A stretch of DNA of 64,000 nucleotides from Linanthus parryae (Eukaryota > Streptophyta > Magnoliopsida > Ericales > Polemoniaceae). Under the pieces are notes generated by a model, which made no database searches, had not been told where the DNA came from, and worked only from the letters and a program-made list of their open reading frames with translations. Position numbers and translations under genes: made by a program. The DNA is taken from positions 70,655,491 through 70,719,490 of the forward strand of contig JALGPY010000003.1 in NCBI GenBank assembly GCA_023055425.1, given 5' to 3'. Shown here in pieces: positions 47,744-59,078 of this stretch (position 1 is its first letter; every line of letters starts with the position of its first letter).

Positions 47744-48738
47744 CCTCGACATTAGTAGCCTGAGCATCCGTATCAACTCCTCCGGGCTCGGAAAACAGCT
47801 TGTCCTCAAGCTGCAAATCGAGATAAGAAGACCGAAGATCCTGAACGGGTTCCCAAGAAGGAGGTGCACCGTCGGACCATGAGACCAACCACTGCTGTTG
47901 AGGGAAGCCATCAACCAATAATGTACGCTCCAGAGTAGCCGAGATAGGTACCGAGACAGGGCGTCCTTTGTAGAACTGATCGGGTAGCGAAGGAACGGGA
48001 ATGGCCGAACCATCCGGAACAAAAGGCCGCAGTAATGACACATGAAATACGTGGTGGATGCGGCACCCATCCGGCAACTACAGCCGATAAGCGACCGGAC
48101 CAACCTGTTCTACCACTGGAAACGGACCATAAAACCGGCGAGCCAATTTGGCGGACAGAGGTCGCGCCATAGAACGTTGCCTGTAAGGCCGGAGACGAAG
48201 AAGCACCATAACACCAACCTGAAAAGACACCTCACGCCGGTGTTTGTTGGCCTGCACGCGCATGCGCCGCTGCATCTTCTGCAAAGGACCCTTCAAATCA
48301 GTTAACAACTCGTGACGCTCGGCAACCAAAGCATCGACCGAAGGAGACTGACTGGCAACCGGTAGCTCAGGAAAAAGAGAAGGGGGATCTCGCCCATACA
48401 AGGAACGAAACGGTGACATGTTGATCCCCTCATGATGACTACAGTTCATCGCCAACTCGGACCATGGGAGAAAGGAAGCCCATCGTCGCGGCTGTTCAGA
48501 CGTGAAAGCTCGCAAATACTGTTCCAACACGCGATTGACCATCCGTCTGTGGATGATAGGCGGTGCTGAACTTGAGCTTCGTGCCACTGAGTTTGAGCAA
48601 CTCCTTCCAAAATGTACTCATGAACACCGGATCACGATCAGACACCTGGGACTCTGGGAACCTATGAAGCTTCACTACCACATCAACAAACAAGCGAGCT
48701 ACGCGCGGAGCATAAAATCGGTCGGTAACGGTCCAAAT
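47744..48738 (-). pseudogene. Gypsy element G: integrase end and chromodomain
   Basis: The minus strand reads the integrase core ([15 protein letters not shown], then [12 protein letters not shown], the site of the catalytic Glu region), a frameshift near 48500-48590, then the integrase C-terminal domain with its GPY/F motif (RRFYGPFPVVEQVGPVAYRL). A stop at the VAYRL end is followed in the next frame by a chromodomain (RTLLVDGFPQQQWLVSWSDG, APPSWEPVQDL). Chromovirus-type gypsy elements use such a domain to target chromatin. Complex E cuts the tail 30 or so codons before the stop. The 5' side is lost at about 48738, where another repeat begins. Confidence 0.88.
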
Positions 48739-48848
48739 TGAACAACTAAGTCGTGTAACCAAAACTGAGACGAGTCAGTTCGTATGGAACATCAAACTGA
48801 GACGAGCATTTGCTCATCTCAGTTTCGGTTACACGACTTAGTTGTTCA
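48739..48848. repeat. Terminal hairpin, 36-bp arms
   Basis: TGAACAACTAAGTCGTG... (48739-48774) pairs with ...CACGACTTAGTTGTTCA (48813-48848) with two mismatches, leaving a 38-bp loop. It lies exactly at the junction where gypsy integrase sequence stops, so it probably marks the end of the inserted repeat. Confidence 0.85.
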
Positions 48849-50031
48849 CTTCATAGTCTGGGACGGGCAGATGCATCGTCCCAGTCCTTTCAGACAATAG
48901 AGGGACGAGCATCTACTCGTTCCAGTCTCCACACAATCCACAACACGCATCAAACCCAGAATGAAGAACACAGCATCAATATAATGAACCTAAATTTAAT
49001 CAGAAACACAACTGAAGATCAAATTTAATAAAAACACTATACTAGCACACATTTTGGAACATTCTGACGAGAATATAAGAATCATAGCAAAAGTAGAACT
49101 AGAGTTTAGGGTTTACCGTAGCTCAACAACAATGGCGAAAGAGAGAGATTCTATACACATAGAGGGAGAACCAGAGCAAATGAGAGTGAAAAATGAACCA
49201 GTTTTGAGGCTTTAATGCAGCTGGTTCATTAAGTTTACAGTTGGCGTTCATTCAACTGTACTTTGGTAGGTTAGGGTAGATGGAATCATTCAATATTTTT
49301 AGAGAGAGAGAGAGCTACACATTTTTTAGGGTTTGAATATCACTCTCACAGACAAGGGTAGCAGGGTAAATCAATGGTTTCTCACCCACTTTAGGGTACA
49401 TGTCATCAGCCATGTCACACCCAGTTGCCCCACTTGTTTGCTAACAACTTTTGTAAGCATCTGTTTAAAAGGGGGGTATTTTTCAAATAGCAATTCAGCC
49501 AAGTGCGAAATTCAAAGACCAATTCAGAGACTGGCATTATTCCAATTGCCCCCAGATTCAAAACCCATCTCCTTAAACCTGTCATAGGACCCTCAAATCG
49601 ACTTCCTCCTCCAAGAATCGACCAGAAGAATAAGATTAGGGCAGACGATGAAGATGACGACGAGGATGCTGAAGATGCTACCTTTCTTTGATTTCGTTGC
49701 TGAAGATGCTATCTTAAATCGGCCGGCCTAGACCTCCTCCAAAAATCGACCAAATGGGTCACCGGTTCTGGTGCCTTGGTGGTGGTGTACGGAATCATCC
49801 ATGGAGGCTGTGAATCGAGACCTGGCTTTTGACTGTGGCGATGGCGATTTGGGGGCTTTGGGAAACAGAGGCTTGGTGAATCGAGCTCCCATTCGTCGGC
49901 GGTGCTTCTCACCTCCCAGATCTGGTTGGTGAATCGAGCTCCCTCTCGGCGTCCTCGACGCCTGGAACATGCCGGATCCTCTCTCCCCCGTCACCGATTC
50001 CGGTGAGATAGACCTCTCTCTCCGGCTCTAA

Positions 50032-50065
<34 letters not shown>

Positions 50066-50877
50066 TACTCTGGTTTCTGAGATCGAAATGTCATGAATTG
50101 GTCTGGGTTTGCATTTTGTTTTTATGGGTTTGATCTGCTGACATGGGTTTAGCTTCTTAGTGAGTGATGATGGTGGTGGTGGTTATTATGGTGTGTTAGG
50201 ATTGATCTAATTAAGCTGGGTTTCAAGTGCTTTTTCTCTGGCTTTTTCAAAGCTAGGGTTTAGAGTTTCTTCAGTAGATGGTTTCCAATTCTGTTTTTGA
50301 ATCTCTCATTGTAAGTCATTAAGCTGTTAATTAGTTGTTGTTAATGATGATCTCAGTCCCTCTCTGCTCTTTGACAGTTTGGAAAAGAGATGATGAGGGC
50401 ATCTTCAAGGTTAAGGCTTTTTATTTGCCTCTGAAAAATTTAGAATTGTTTTCCCTAGAAAATGATTTGAGAAAGCAGCAGCAGTGAAATCGGACTTTGT
50501 TTTAAGCTTAGTTTATGACGACTTTGCCTCATGTAAATAGGCACCGTCCTTCAATTTCATATTTTACCAATAAACATGAACATGTTTTGCTGTTTTTAAA
50601 TTGAGACATTTTGTTCTTGGCTTGATGTTCTTGATGTTCTTGGCTTTGATCTTTTTGGTATTCTTGATGATAAAATGGACAAAAAATCCAAAAAACACAC
50701 AGGGGTAATATGGTCCGTAAATAATTCAATCGCCCACTTTTAATGGAACCTAACAGAAGGGTGCTAACTGTCCACGGAATATTCCGTTAAGTTGGTACAG
50801 AATGTCTTTTTCCAAAACACAGGGTAGCAGAGTAGAATTATGCCTGAACTCAGGGGTGGTCAGTGTCTTTTACCCTT
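48739..50877 (+). repeat. Island-flanking repeat, left copy
   Basis: Roughly 2.1 kb, inverted relative to 59079-60793. Shared segments in inverse order include the GTCCCAG/ACGAG hairpin array (48850-48930 against 60610-60790), AGTTTACAGTTGG...TTCAACTGTAC (49237-49262 against 60263-60290), the GTATTTTTCAAA..CAGCCAA block (49475-49500 against 59866-59890), and the inner end CTCAGGGGTGGT...TTTACCC (50848-50875 against 59079-59105). There is a (CT)n run at 50033-50062. Short frames (49333-49994) are not recognised. It is likely a non-autonomous DNA transposon. Termini are approximate. Confidence 0.6.
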
Positions 50878-51117
50878 GTTTCATTGTTGGAGCCTCAAAT
50901 GTTTGGCTGAGTGATTGCTTCAAAGCTGCTGATTTTGGCTTTTTATGTACAACCAGAATGCGTGAAAGAATGATGTCCAGAAAATTTGTATGGATAATGC
51001 ATTCTATAAATATTTCCACACATGTACCCAGCGAATATGCAGCGGCAAGTAGCTTATGTAATGAAATAAAATTCATGAAATGCCATGACTTAGAAGCAGA
51101 GCTTAAAAAGTAGCAAA

Positions 51118-51200
51118 TGCCTGCTAGCTCAGTGGTAGGGCATGTATAGCGCCGTGCTTTCACTTGAGTTCAATCTCCCCCTCGCCCCCTTTGTGTGTGA
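51118..51200 (+). repeat. tRNA-like SINE head or tRNA pseudogene
   Basis: TGCTAGCTCAGTGGTAGGGC matches an RNA polymerase III A box (TRGCNNAGYNGG), and 50 bp downstream GAGTTCAATCTC is a degraded B box (GGTTCGANTCC). The spacing fits a tRNA gene, but a cloverleaf does not close cleanly. A T/GTGTG-rich and A-rich tail follows. A short SINE of the tRNA class is the best reading. Flanking duplication is unclear. Confidence 0.45.
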
Positions 51201-51523
51201 AAAATAACCAAATGGACATAGTTCATGAGGGTAGCATCTTGACCATGATTTAAAACAAACAAATGCACATCAGAAGTTGAATTCAAGTCCTCAAGGTATA
51301 TACTAAAACAGTATGAAGTAAATGATAAGAACATCAATAATCTTATCTTTCTCTGAAAATGCAAGATTTATTTGATATGACGCCAAATTCATGACTTGAA
51401 ATGAAAAGAATAGGTACCTGAATGTAGGATGCTTCTGTATACTTTGACCCACAAACAATGTTGGAACCTTAATTTTCGTCAAGTAAATATTGGAACTTTA
51501 ATTATCATGCGTTCACATAACTA

Positions 51524-51744
51524 CCTCTGTTTCGTCAGCCTCTTCCTACTTTGATTTTTACCACTATTCACTGGGTCACTTTGACCCGACGATTTGATTA
51601 GCAAAACTATGCAAGAATTTGGTAATCTTTTCATGACACCATGAAAATATTACCAACAAATTGTATCGTTTTGCTAGCCAGATCACCCGGTCAAAGTTAC
51701 TTGGTTACGGGTGGAAAAGTAAAAATGTGCTGGCGAGACGGAGG
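51524..51744. mobile_element. Stowaway-like MITE (Tc1/mariner type)
   Basis: 221 bp starting CCTCTGTTTCGTC and ending GGCGAGACGGAGG, flanked by TA on each side (51522-51523 and 51745-51746). The two halves pair along nearly the full length (GCAAAACTATGCAAG, TTGGTAATCTTTTCATG, then the mirror), with a 4-bp loop at ACAC near 51641. Ends match the CTCCCTCCGTYYC Stowaway consensus. A full-length transcript would form a strong hairpin. Confidence 0.82.
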
Positions 51745-51746
51745 TA

Positions 51747-52173
51747 GCATACAATGATTAGACTTAAAGTAAGCAATAAGAAGCTTGTCATATCAAGTCA
51801 AGTTAAAGGTAAAAAAACAGAACTTCAAATCAACATTGAATAGCCTTCGGGTAGAGCAAATTAAATCTTTAGAACAACCTCAAATAACATCTTAGGGAGG
51901 CTTCACCATGTTACTCTATGATGATATATAAAATTCTACTTTGTATCAAACTCTTCGGCTACACAGAAATGGTTGAAGCCTTGAAAGAGCAATCTTATTC
52001 TAGTTCATCTCATGAGTGATGAGGCCAAAAAAGGAGTGAAATCCTATTCGATCAAATGGATTCAGCTTTTTAGTTCCCTTTGAGCTGCCTCTTCAACATG
52101 GTAAAATGCATGTTATGTTAAGTTGTGAATTTTGCATCCCTAAATGTTGTGATACTGGTTTGAAATTTCAAAG
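51747..52173. other. Intergenic, no gene seen
   Basis: AT-rich sequence between the MITE and the kinase relic, with no frame or motif I can support. Confidence 0.5.
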
Positions 52174-52440
52174 TTGTTACACATCATTCCTCTTTCAATA
52201 CCTATGCTAATTATCCCACAACTAAACCAAAACTCGCAGTTCCTAGAAAATAGGAATCCCCTCAGAGAGGAAGAGTTCAATGAAACGAGCAAAATACATT
52301 TCCGGGATACATACTACACGTGGTCTCAATTGGTTGATCATGAAATTGGACCGGATGTTATGAAGAACACAGAGGAAAATAAGATAGTGAGAATGACTAT
52401 GATAACGGGCTTCTTGTGTATACAAACTTAATCAACAAGG
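52174..52440 (+). pseudogene. Relic of a receptor-kinase C-terminal segment
   Basis: The frame ends FRDTYYTWSQLVDHEI..., EENKIVRMTMITGFLCIQT and a stop. The pattern (a SSEIYFPDWIY-like block, then [24 protein letters not shown]) is that of the last kinase subdomain of LRK10L-2/PR5K-like receptor kinases. Only this tail is visible, and the CIQT is followed by a stop instead of NPxxRP. It points the opposite way to the intact gene downstream, so it is a separate decayed member of the same broad kinase family. The call rests on one motif block. Confidence 0.4.
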
Positions 52441-54017
52441 TAGCATGTGAGCTTGTATATCATATATAAAACTATCGTCTATGGTGCCAATTGATAACTT
52501 TCTGTACTTGTGCTACTCAGGGTGACTAACAAACTGCGGCATCTAGGAAAATGTGTGATGTGTGATGTGGTGGATAAAACTCACGGGCATTTCACAACAA
52601 TGACAAAACTTCAAATGCATAATTGCATTACCTCTTGATGGCGCGGGAGATGTCCCGCATTTCTAGCTTTGTTGGCTTCAATTATTGCATTGCGAACAAT
52701 ACGATTTTTGCTATCGTTGCAGTGATAGATTGAGCCTCCTCTTAGTTGAGGCATTTAAGCGAACATGTGGTGTGCGTAGGAAACTCGCTCATGGGAAGAC
52801 GAAGCTTTAAATGATTTTATTACCTCTTGCGCCCAATGGACAGAAGACGCAATGGAAGGAAGCGGATATCAACAGATTTCTTTCTTTCATGGGCACCCAA
52901 CGAATGAACCGAAAACGAGATAGCATTTGTCAAGAAGGGTTCTAGAGATAAATGCTCGACTGTCGTCTTCGGCGTGATCTAGTCCTGACGACCGACGACA
53001 AGCTTGCTTCATATCAGGTTAATCGCTCTCTTTGACTCTCTCTCTCTCTAGACATATTTAATTTCTTCGGCGAGGTGTCGGACAGTCTCTGTAAATCAAC
53101 CGGAATCTGGAAACAGGAGGTAGATACAACTTTTCAAAAACTGATTCTGGCCTAATTGTGCGTATCAGTGTGCTCTAATTATAGCCATTTTCATGCATTG
53201 GACGAATAACAAAAGAAATGTGTGAAATCTATCTCCTTTACTGGTGGGAGAACTTTGAAAAATGCTGAATTTGCACAGAACATTATGTGCCCTCCAATTT
53301 TTCGCTATCTGAAAATCGCAAAGTGATGAGATAATTTTAAAGTTAACTTCCCTGTTTCTTCATATACTCTGGTAAATGAGAAGATAATTAATCCATTTAA
53401 GGTTAACTTCCATGTTTCTGAATGTATGGCGTTTCTCCTCTGGAATGAATTCTATTACTGGTCATTGAAATGGGTCTCTTGTTTGGTTCATGATACACAT
53501 ATTAAGACTGCTTTCAACCTCCTCATTGAACACAGAAATTTTAATCCTCAACAATGGTAGTAACTAGTACTAAATAACTACTCCATAAAACACAGTGGAC
53601 TGGCGTTCCCCAACCTAGAAGCGGCTGAGGAAATTAGCCAATGTCCCAGAATTAATAATGTATCCTTCCCATTGAAAGAGATGTTATCAAATTGCTCTCT
53701 GTACGTGAAATCAGTTCGATGTACTCCAATACGGATCTTTACACCGTTCGGATCCATCTCCCTTTAGACAAAAGAAAACCAACAAAGAATGATATGCAAC
53801 CCTGATATCACTTCAGATAATCACAAACACGAATGTTTATCAAAATTATGCTCACCTATACAGATTGCCTCATTATAATCACCTAGTGTGTATATACACC
53901 ACTGCTATAAACTAGCAGAGGAACAGATAACGCAATGCACACTACACGCCAGCTCATTATTACACAATTTTGAGCATTATCATGATGTCACCCAGTTCAG
54001 GCAGTGACAACATAGTA
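52441..54017. other. Intergenic region downstream of the receptor kinase
   Basis: No gene recognised. About 150-300 bp beyond the kinase stop would be its 3' untranslated region, and an AATAAA-like signal is not obvious. No repeat family could be named between 52441 and 53700. Confidence 0.4.
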
Positions 54018-56518
54018 TTAACCATTGGAAGTGGATGTGGAAGAGCCACTAGTCCACTTATCCGTCATCGTATCAGGAGTAGACACATTCCTATTCTTCA
54101 ACAGGTTAACATCTTCACTCTCCGGTGAAGGAGTTACCCAGGCAGTAGTCCTCCTGGACCCAACTTTTTCAAGCTTCTCCCCTTTCTTCTCGTCTTTGTA
54201 ATCCGCAATTTCCTGCAAACTTTCTGAAACTTCATCCATCGAAGGCCTCATATCCTTCTCCACCTGTAGGCACCGGAACGCCACTTCAGCCACTGAGGTA
54301 ATCATCCTTTCAGTGCGAGCATCTGAGCCGAATCTCAGGTTTGGATCGACCAAATCACCCAACTCGCCACTTTGAATCTTGTTCAGTGCCAAGTTAGCCA
54401 AATTGATCTCATGTCTGTGTCTGCTGATGTCAACAGCAGGCAGTGATGATATCAGCTCAGCGAGGACAACTCCGAAGCTGTAAACATCGCTCTTTTCAGT
54501 CAACTGGTAACATTGGTGATATTCTGGATCGACATAGCCAGGAGTCCCTTGTGGAGCCGTCGAAACGTGGGTTTTGTCAGTTGGGAATAGCCTTGAGAGT
54601 CCGAAATCTGCAACTTTGACGCTGAAGTTCTGGTCTAGGAGTATGTTGTTTGTCTTCACATCGCGGTGGATGATTTCAGAAGCGTGGAGATAGACCAATG
54701 CACTGGCAGTTTCTAAGGCTATGTTCATACGGTTAGGCCATGTTAGTGGTCCGTTCTTCGCTCTATCTCCGTGTAGATGATCGGCGACTGTACCGTTAGG
54801 AATGTATTCGTAGACTAGTAAGAGCTCTCTGCTTTGGGAAGAAGTGCAGCCGTAGAGAGAGACGAGGTTCTTGTGGCGCAAACGAGTGAGTATTTCTATT
54901 TCATTCTGGAACTGGGTTACTCTCTTGTAGTTTCGCTCGTATAGGCGCTTCACTGCAACCTCTCTCCCATCTTTTAGTTTCCCTGGTTAGAATGTGAGAA
55001 GGATCACAGTTAGGAAAACAAATTCCAATGGTGTATTAATAGATGCCTATTTCCTGAAATCAACACCTGAGTTGATTATATTCATTAGGAAGACCAAAAA
55101 TCTTATAGGTAAGGGAGGACCTTCTTACCGAGGTATACAGTACCAAAACCTCCATCTCCTAGTTCTGTAGAGGCATCGAAGTTATTGGTAGCTTCTTGTA
55201 GTTCAGTGTATGAGAAGATGGGGACTCCAAAATACATATTACCTCCCTCAGGGTCTAATGTTGAGGAGGGATCTGAAGAAGTGCTTCTCGCAAAAACATA
55301 TGTGGAGACGTCACTCCATCTTTTCCGATACCGGATGCCAATTAAAAACAAGCAAAGCACCAAAATTCCTCCTGATACTACTGAAGAACATAGAGGTCTA
55401 ATCAGGTTTTACTTTTAGAAAAACTTGAAAATATTGGAAGTTAAGAAAGGAGGAAACATGTCAAACAATATGGTTTGGGGACGTAAGAGAGACAAGTTTT
55501 TTACCTGCTCCTAGAATCAATGGCAATTTGCTTCCCTGTTTTGGTCGAACCTCTGGGCATTAGAAACATCATTAGAGACAGGTTCTTTTATAGAAACGTA
55601 ACAGAATAAGATCAGTAGACTGCTCTAGATGCTCGAATCATTCGAAATGCAACAATGAAGCTATTATGGAAAAGACTGTAAAGCTTGTAAACTTATGTTA
55701 TTTGTTTACGGGTTAATGTGAAAATAAACAATACCATAGACATCCAATATTTCAATACCTCCTCTCTTCTCTCTGGCAGTAACTACCTCATCCGTTATGC
55801 AGCTGGAACCTGGAGATTCAGGGGCTGGACATTGTTGACCTTTTTCGATACAATTGCGACATTGATTTGAAACATCAAACCGAATAGTGAACTCATCAGC
55901 CAAGTCTGAAAAAACATCTCCACCACCACTACTAAGATAGTCAGCAGCCGGTAGAGTAATGAGTTCACAAATGGGCGGAGGACCATAAGGAGCATCTGCT
56001 GGAAATACTACTTGAGGATTTAAGGAATAAACCATAAAGTCATTGCAAGTGTGGTTTGCAAGTATGAAATCAGGTCGTGGATAAGGATCTTGTTGGCCAT
56101 ATGATAGTTTGGGGCATTTCATGAGAGTGATGTTGGGGAAGTACGTGAAGGCAATAGAATTTGTATTTGGTAGATTAATGGAAGAATTGAAAATCTCACA
56201 GCTAAGTTTGCTTTTGAAGATTCGCAGTCTTTTGTCAATTACCTTGATTGTCTTCTTATTACCTGAAAACTTCTTGACTTCATACTCCACCTGACCCAAT
56301 TTGAGTTTTACAGCAGATTCGCTGCAATTTAGCATACACGAACCACAGGAGGAAGAAGTGGTATTGGTGTAAGGGAATGTTAGGTTCTTATGTGATCCAC
56401 AGTCAAAAGACTGTGGACAATGAGGTTGGTGTGCGGTCTCTTCATCTGCCACAGCAGTAGGGTGAGGCAGCAGTAGAAGAATGGCGAGGAAGAGAAATAG
56501 AACTGAAGAAACAGACAT
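54018..56518 (-). CDS. LRK10L/WAK-like receptor-like protein kinase
   Basis: Membrane receptor kinase of the LEAF RUST 10 locus-like class. Exons, minus strand: 56518-55735, 55552-55505, 55380-55129, 54982-54018. All introns are GT-AG and every junction is phase 1. The total is 682 residues, with no stop or shift. Signal peptide about 1-24; galacturonan-binding (GUB_WAK) ectodomain from Cys34/Cys40 on, with a CRNCIEKGQQC knot near 240; membrane segment about 270-290 (LPLILGAVVSGGILVL); kinase with GDGGFGTV loop near 352-359, Lys373 in VAVKRL, HRDVKTNN with Asp469, DFG Asp487, and GTPGYVDPEY. The catalytic residues are present, so an active Ser/Thr kinase is expected. Cell-wall or defence signalling is inferred from the family. 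The ectodomain exon at 57571-58327 lies 1.05 kb upstream in the same phase. Confidence 0.93.
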
Positions 56519-57570
56519 TGGAGACTCCTGGTTTTTAGTTTTCCCAGACTGAGATTCACATAACTACCAAACCAGAGATGAAGAACAATGGTTGGCATCC
56601 TTAAACATGCACTACATAACTTTCTCTGCCTGGCATGGCAGTTGACTTGAGAAAAAATTGTTAGTTGGTAGCAAACTATAGCCAAATTGGGTTTCTTTTT
56701 TTGTTTTCCTTCCCTAATGCTTAGTCATCAGTGTACCAAATATTCCAAGTAATGGAAATTTCCTACCACCTTCCCTCATTTCACACCATTAACTATTAGA
56801 CTTATCCCCCCTTTGACAATCTCTCTTGCATTATTGAACCACCAAACAAATATACTGATGGAAGATCATGCTAACTAACTGTATAAATTTGATACTAACA
56901 GAAGTGGACTTTGTCATTGTCATCAAATCTGCTAAATTAAATTTTGGGTCCTAGGAGTCGCGTACTCACTTCAATTAATGTAAAGATGGTTAGCATAGGA
57001 TGTTATATAGTGAAAGTTAGACATATGTTTATAGGGTATGTATGACTTCTACTTTACTTCGATGCACAGATCAATGAAATGCAGACATTGTTGTAGTAGT
57101 CTTTGCGGCGAATTCTACAAATCTGCAAGCCTTCCTGTGATTGAGCCAACAGCGACACCCACTTGTGCACACACTCTACGGACATTTTTTACACTTTTCA
57201 GGCTAAGTTCATCTAGCCTAAATTCTGGAAAGTTTGATTGTGTTATAATAAAAGCATGTGAAATAGAAAGTTATGTATGGCAATTCCCAAAGGAGCAAGA
57301 TGGAGATTGGAGTTAACAGGAGAGCAATCAGATCACATGTTTTGGTGAAAAACAGGACATTAAGTGTCTGTATTATGAACGTGCTTAATTAATAAGATAT
57401 AAACAAATAGCAGAGTGACATATTTGGAAGCTTGCACGTCACCTGTATATAGCCTTAACTGAAAAATGCAATGATAAACATAAAATTTGCCCAAACCAAG
57501 CTCTGAACATTGAACACTTTCATTCTTTTTTAAAACAAAACCAATGACATGAGATGAAATAAAGATATAC
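56519..57570. other. Spacer between the two ectodomain exons
   Basis: Holds the promoter of the 54018-56518 gene or, if the upstream exon splices onward, part of a long intron. I searched for a second membrane exon (an LPLILGA-like block) and kinase exons on the minus strand and saw none. Frame 57038-57316 (plus) has no family likeness. Confidence 0.5.
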
Positions 57571-58327
57571 CTTTGTCCAGTTCAAGGCAAGAGAAGTTTG
57601 AAGAGTGGAGCGAACAGCGGTTTCCCTCCCGAATGCAGTCTTGACATGGTGTTGAGACTTGAAACTGAATAGTGAATTCAGAAGCCAATCGTGCAAACAA
57701 ATCTCCACCGGTGCTAATCCAGCGCTCAGCATCTGTTGCTGGGAGTGTTATGATTTGGCAGTTGGATGGAAAATTGGTATAATTAGTTACTGAAACTCCT
57801 CTATAACGAACGGGATCGGGGTAGTAAATTGTGAAATGCCCGCAACTATGGTTTCCAAGTGCAGTGTAATAAGGTGGTGGCTGATCATATCCATAGCATT
57901 TCAAGAGGGTGATGTTAGGGAAGAACATAAAGTCAACAGAAACTGAATTGGGTAAACTAATGTTGTAATTGAAAATATCACAACTTCTGCTGCTTTTGAG
58001 AATGCTTAGCGGTGGGTAGCTTACGTAGACAGTTTCTCTAGTTGGGAAATGATCAACTTCATAAAGCGCTTTTTCCAGGCTCAGTTTTGGAATTGGTCCG
58101 CTACAATCTAGCCTTCCCAGGGCACAGGTTGGACTAGTTTCATTGGTAAAAGGAAACTGAAACTTTCCAAAAACACCACAGTTGAATATCTGCTGTTGGC
58201 AACGTCGTTTGTACCATGTTACTGATTTATTATCCGCGGCTGAAACAGAGTAGTGAGGTTGAAGCAGAAGAAGTTGATATGAGACTAGAGTAAGAAAAAG
58301 GAGACAAGTGATTGAAGAAGTATCCAT
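57571..58327 (-). CDS. Orphan or alternative LRK10L ectodomain exon
   Basis: 757 bp, ATG at 58327 (MDTSSITCLLFLTLVSYQLL signal peptide). A longer start at 58417 is open but places 30 residues before the signal peptide, so 58327 is preferred. The GUB_WAK ectodomain follows: CQQQIFNCGVFGKFQFPF, CSGPIPKLSLEKALYEVDHF, SCDIFNYNISLPNSVSVDF, a CQDCIREGNRC knot, and a C-terminal CLELDK before the donor AAAG|GTATAT. It ends in phase 1, exactly like exon 1 of the downstream kinase gene, with the same domain order but clearly different sequence. No membrane or kinase exons follow before the next gene's exon 1. Either it splices to exons 2-4 of that gene as an alternative first exon, or it is a tandem duplicate that lost its kinase. 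Confidence 0.8.
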
Positions 58328-58581
58328 TGATGAAATATGAGTGTATTTTAGCTGAAACCCAAACTGGGTATACTGAAAGAAAGAATAACAAGGAGGAAGA
58401 GGTGTGATGTTTGCCACTTAAAAACATCTTCCACCACAAGCTTAATGTTGTGTTGACTTGGAATAAGACTTGCAAAAGCGAACCTTACCATTTGCATATC
58501 CTAGTGTGTTGCCTTCTTTTTTCTACCTCAAGAGAATGGTCCAACCTCTATGAAAATGAAATTTCTCAATCAGCCAAGGAC

Positions 58582-58595
58582 TTGACCCGTTGACT
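58582..58595. promoter_or_regulatory. Paired W-box-like motifs
   Basis: TTGACC (58582-58587) and TTGACT (58590-58595) lie 2 bp apart, about 255 bp upstream of the ATG at 58327. Clustered TTGAC[CT] words are WRKY binding sites and are common before defence receptor genes. Function is inferred. Confidence 0.4.
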
Positions 58596-58901
58596 TTCTC
58601 TCTCTGTCGAATGACCAAGTCTGGGGTAGGAAAAATTGCGGCCTGTTGAAATGTCAAGCTGATAGACTGGAAAATTGATGATCCATGCTCAAATTACATT
58701 TTACGGTACTTGTCCGGTTTTAGAGAAGATGGATTGAGAGGGCAAATAAGGCAATGAAGGTAGAAATGTGAGACTTTGGAGGAGCTATTTGAGTTTAGTT
58801 GTAGTTTAGAAACACAACGACAAACTGAAAATGGGCTATTGTGAACCATTACAAAGATGGGCGGTGCGGGCGACGGTGATTAGTAACAAGTTGTGGAAAA
58901 T

Positions 58902-59066
58902 ATCTTCCAACCCAAAAGGCAAAGGTGACCCAAGTCACTATTTATAGAACTTTCATAGAGTAACTTCATTGCGTGCGTCTCACGGGCAGAAAAAATCTTC
59001 CAACCCAAAAGGCAAAGGTGACCCAAGTCAATATTTATAGAACTTTCATAGAGTAACTTTAGGGTT
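58902..59066 (-). promoter_or_regulatory. Tandemly duplicated promoter-like segment
   Basis: A segment of about 68 bp occurs twice, 93 bp apart (from 58902 and 58995), differing at very few positions. Each copy carries TATAAATA on the minus strand (58939-58946 and 59032-59039) and an AAGTCA word next to it, which in the right copy is AAGTCAA (a reversed TTGACT). Both face the minus-strand ectodomain exon, 600-700 bp upstream of its ATG. Confidence 0.45.
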
Positions 59067-59078
59067 TTCTGGAAGGGT

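Noticed and set aside
49728..49994. 88-residue minus-strand frame near a CT repeat
   Set aside because: Overlapping frames in two registers, no recognisable domain, and it lies inside the flanking repeat. Insufficient support for a gene.
51118..51200. Functional tRNA gene
   Set aside because: A-box is good but the B-box is degraded and the acceptor and anticodon stems do not pair convincingly. Listed instead as a SINE-like head.
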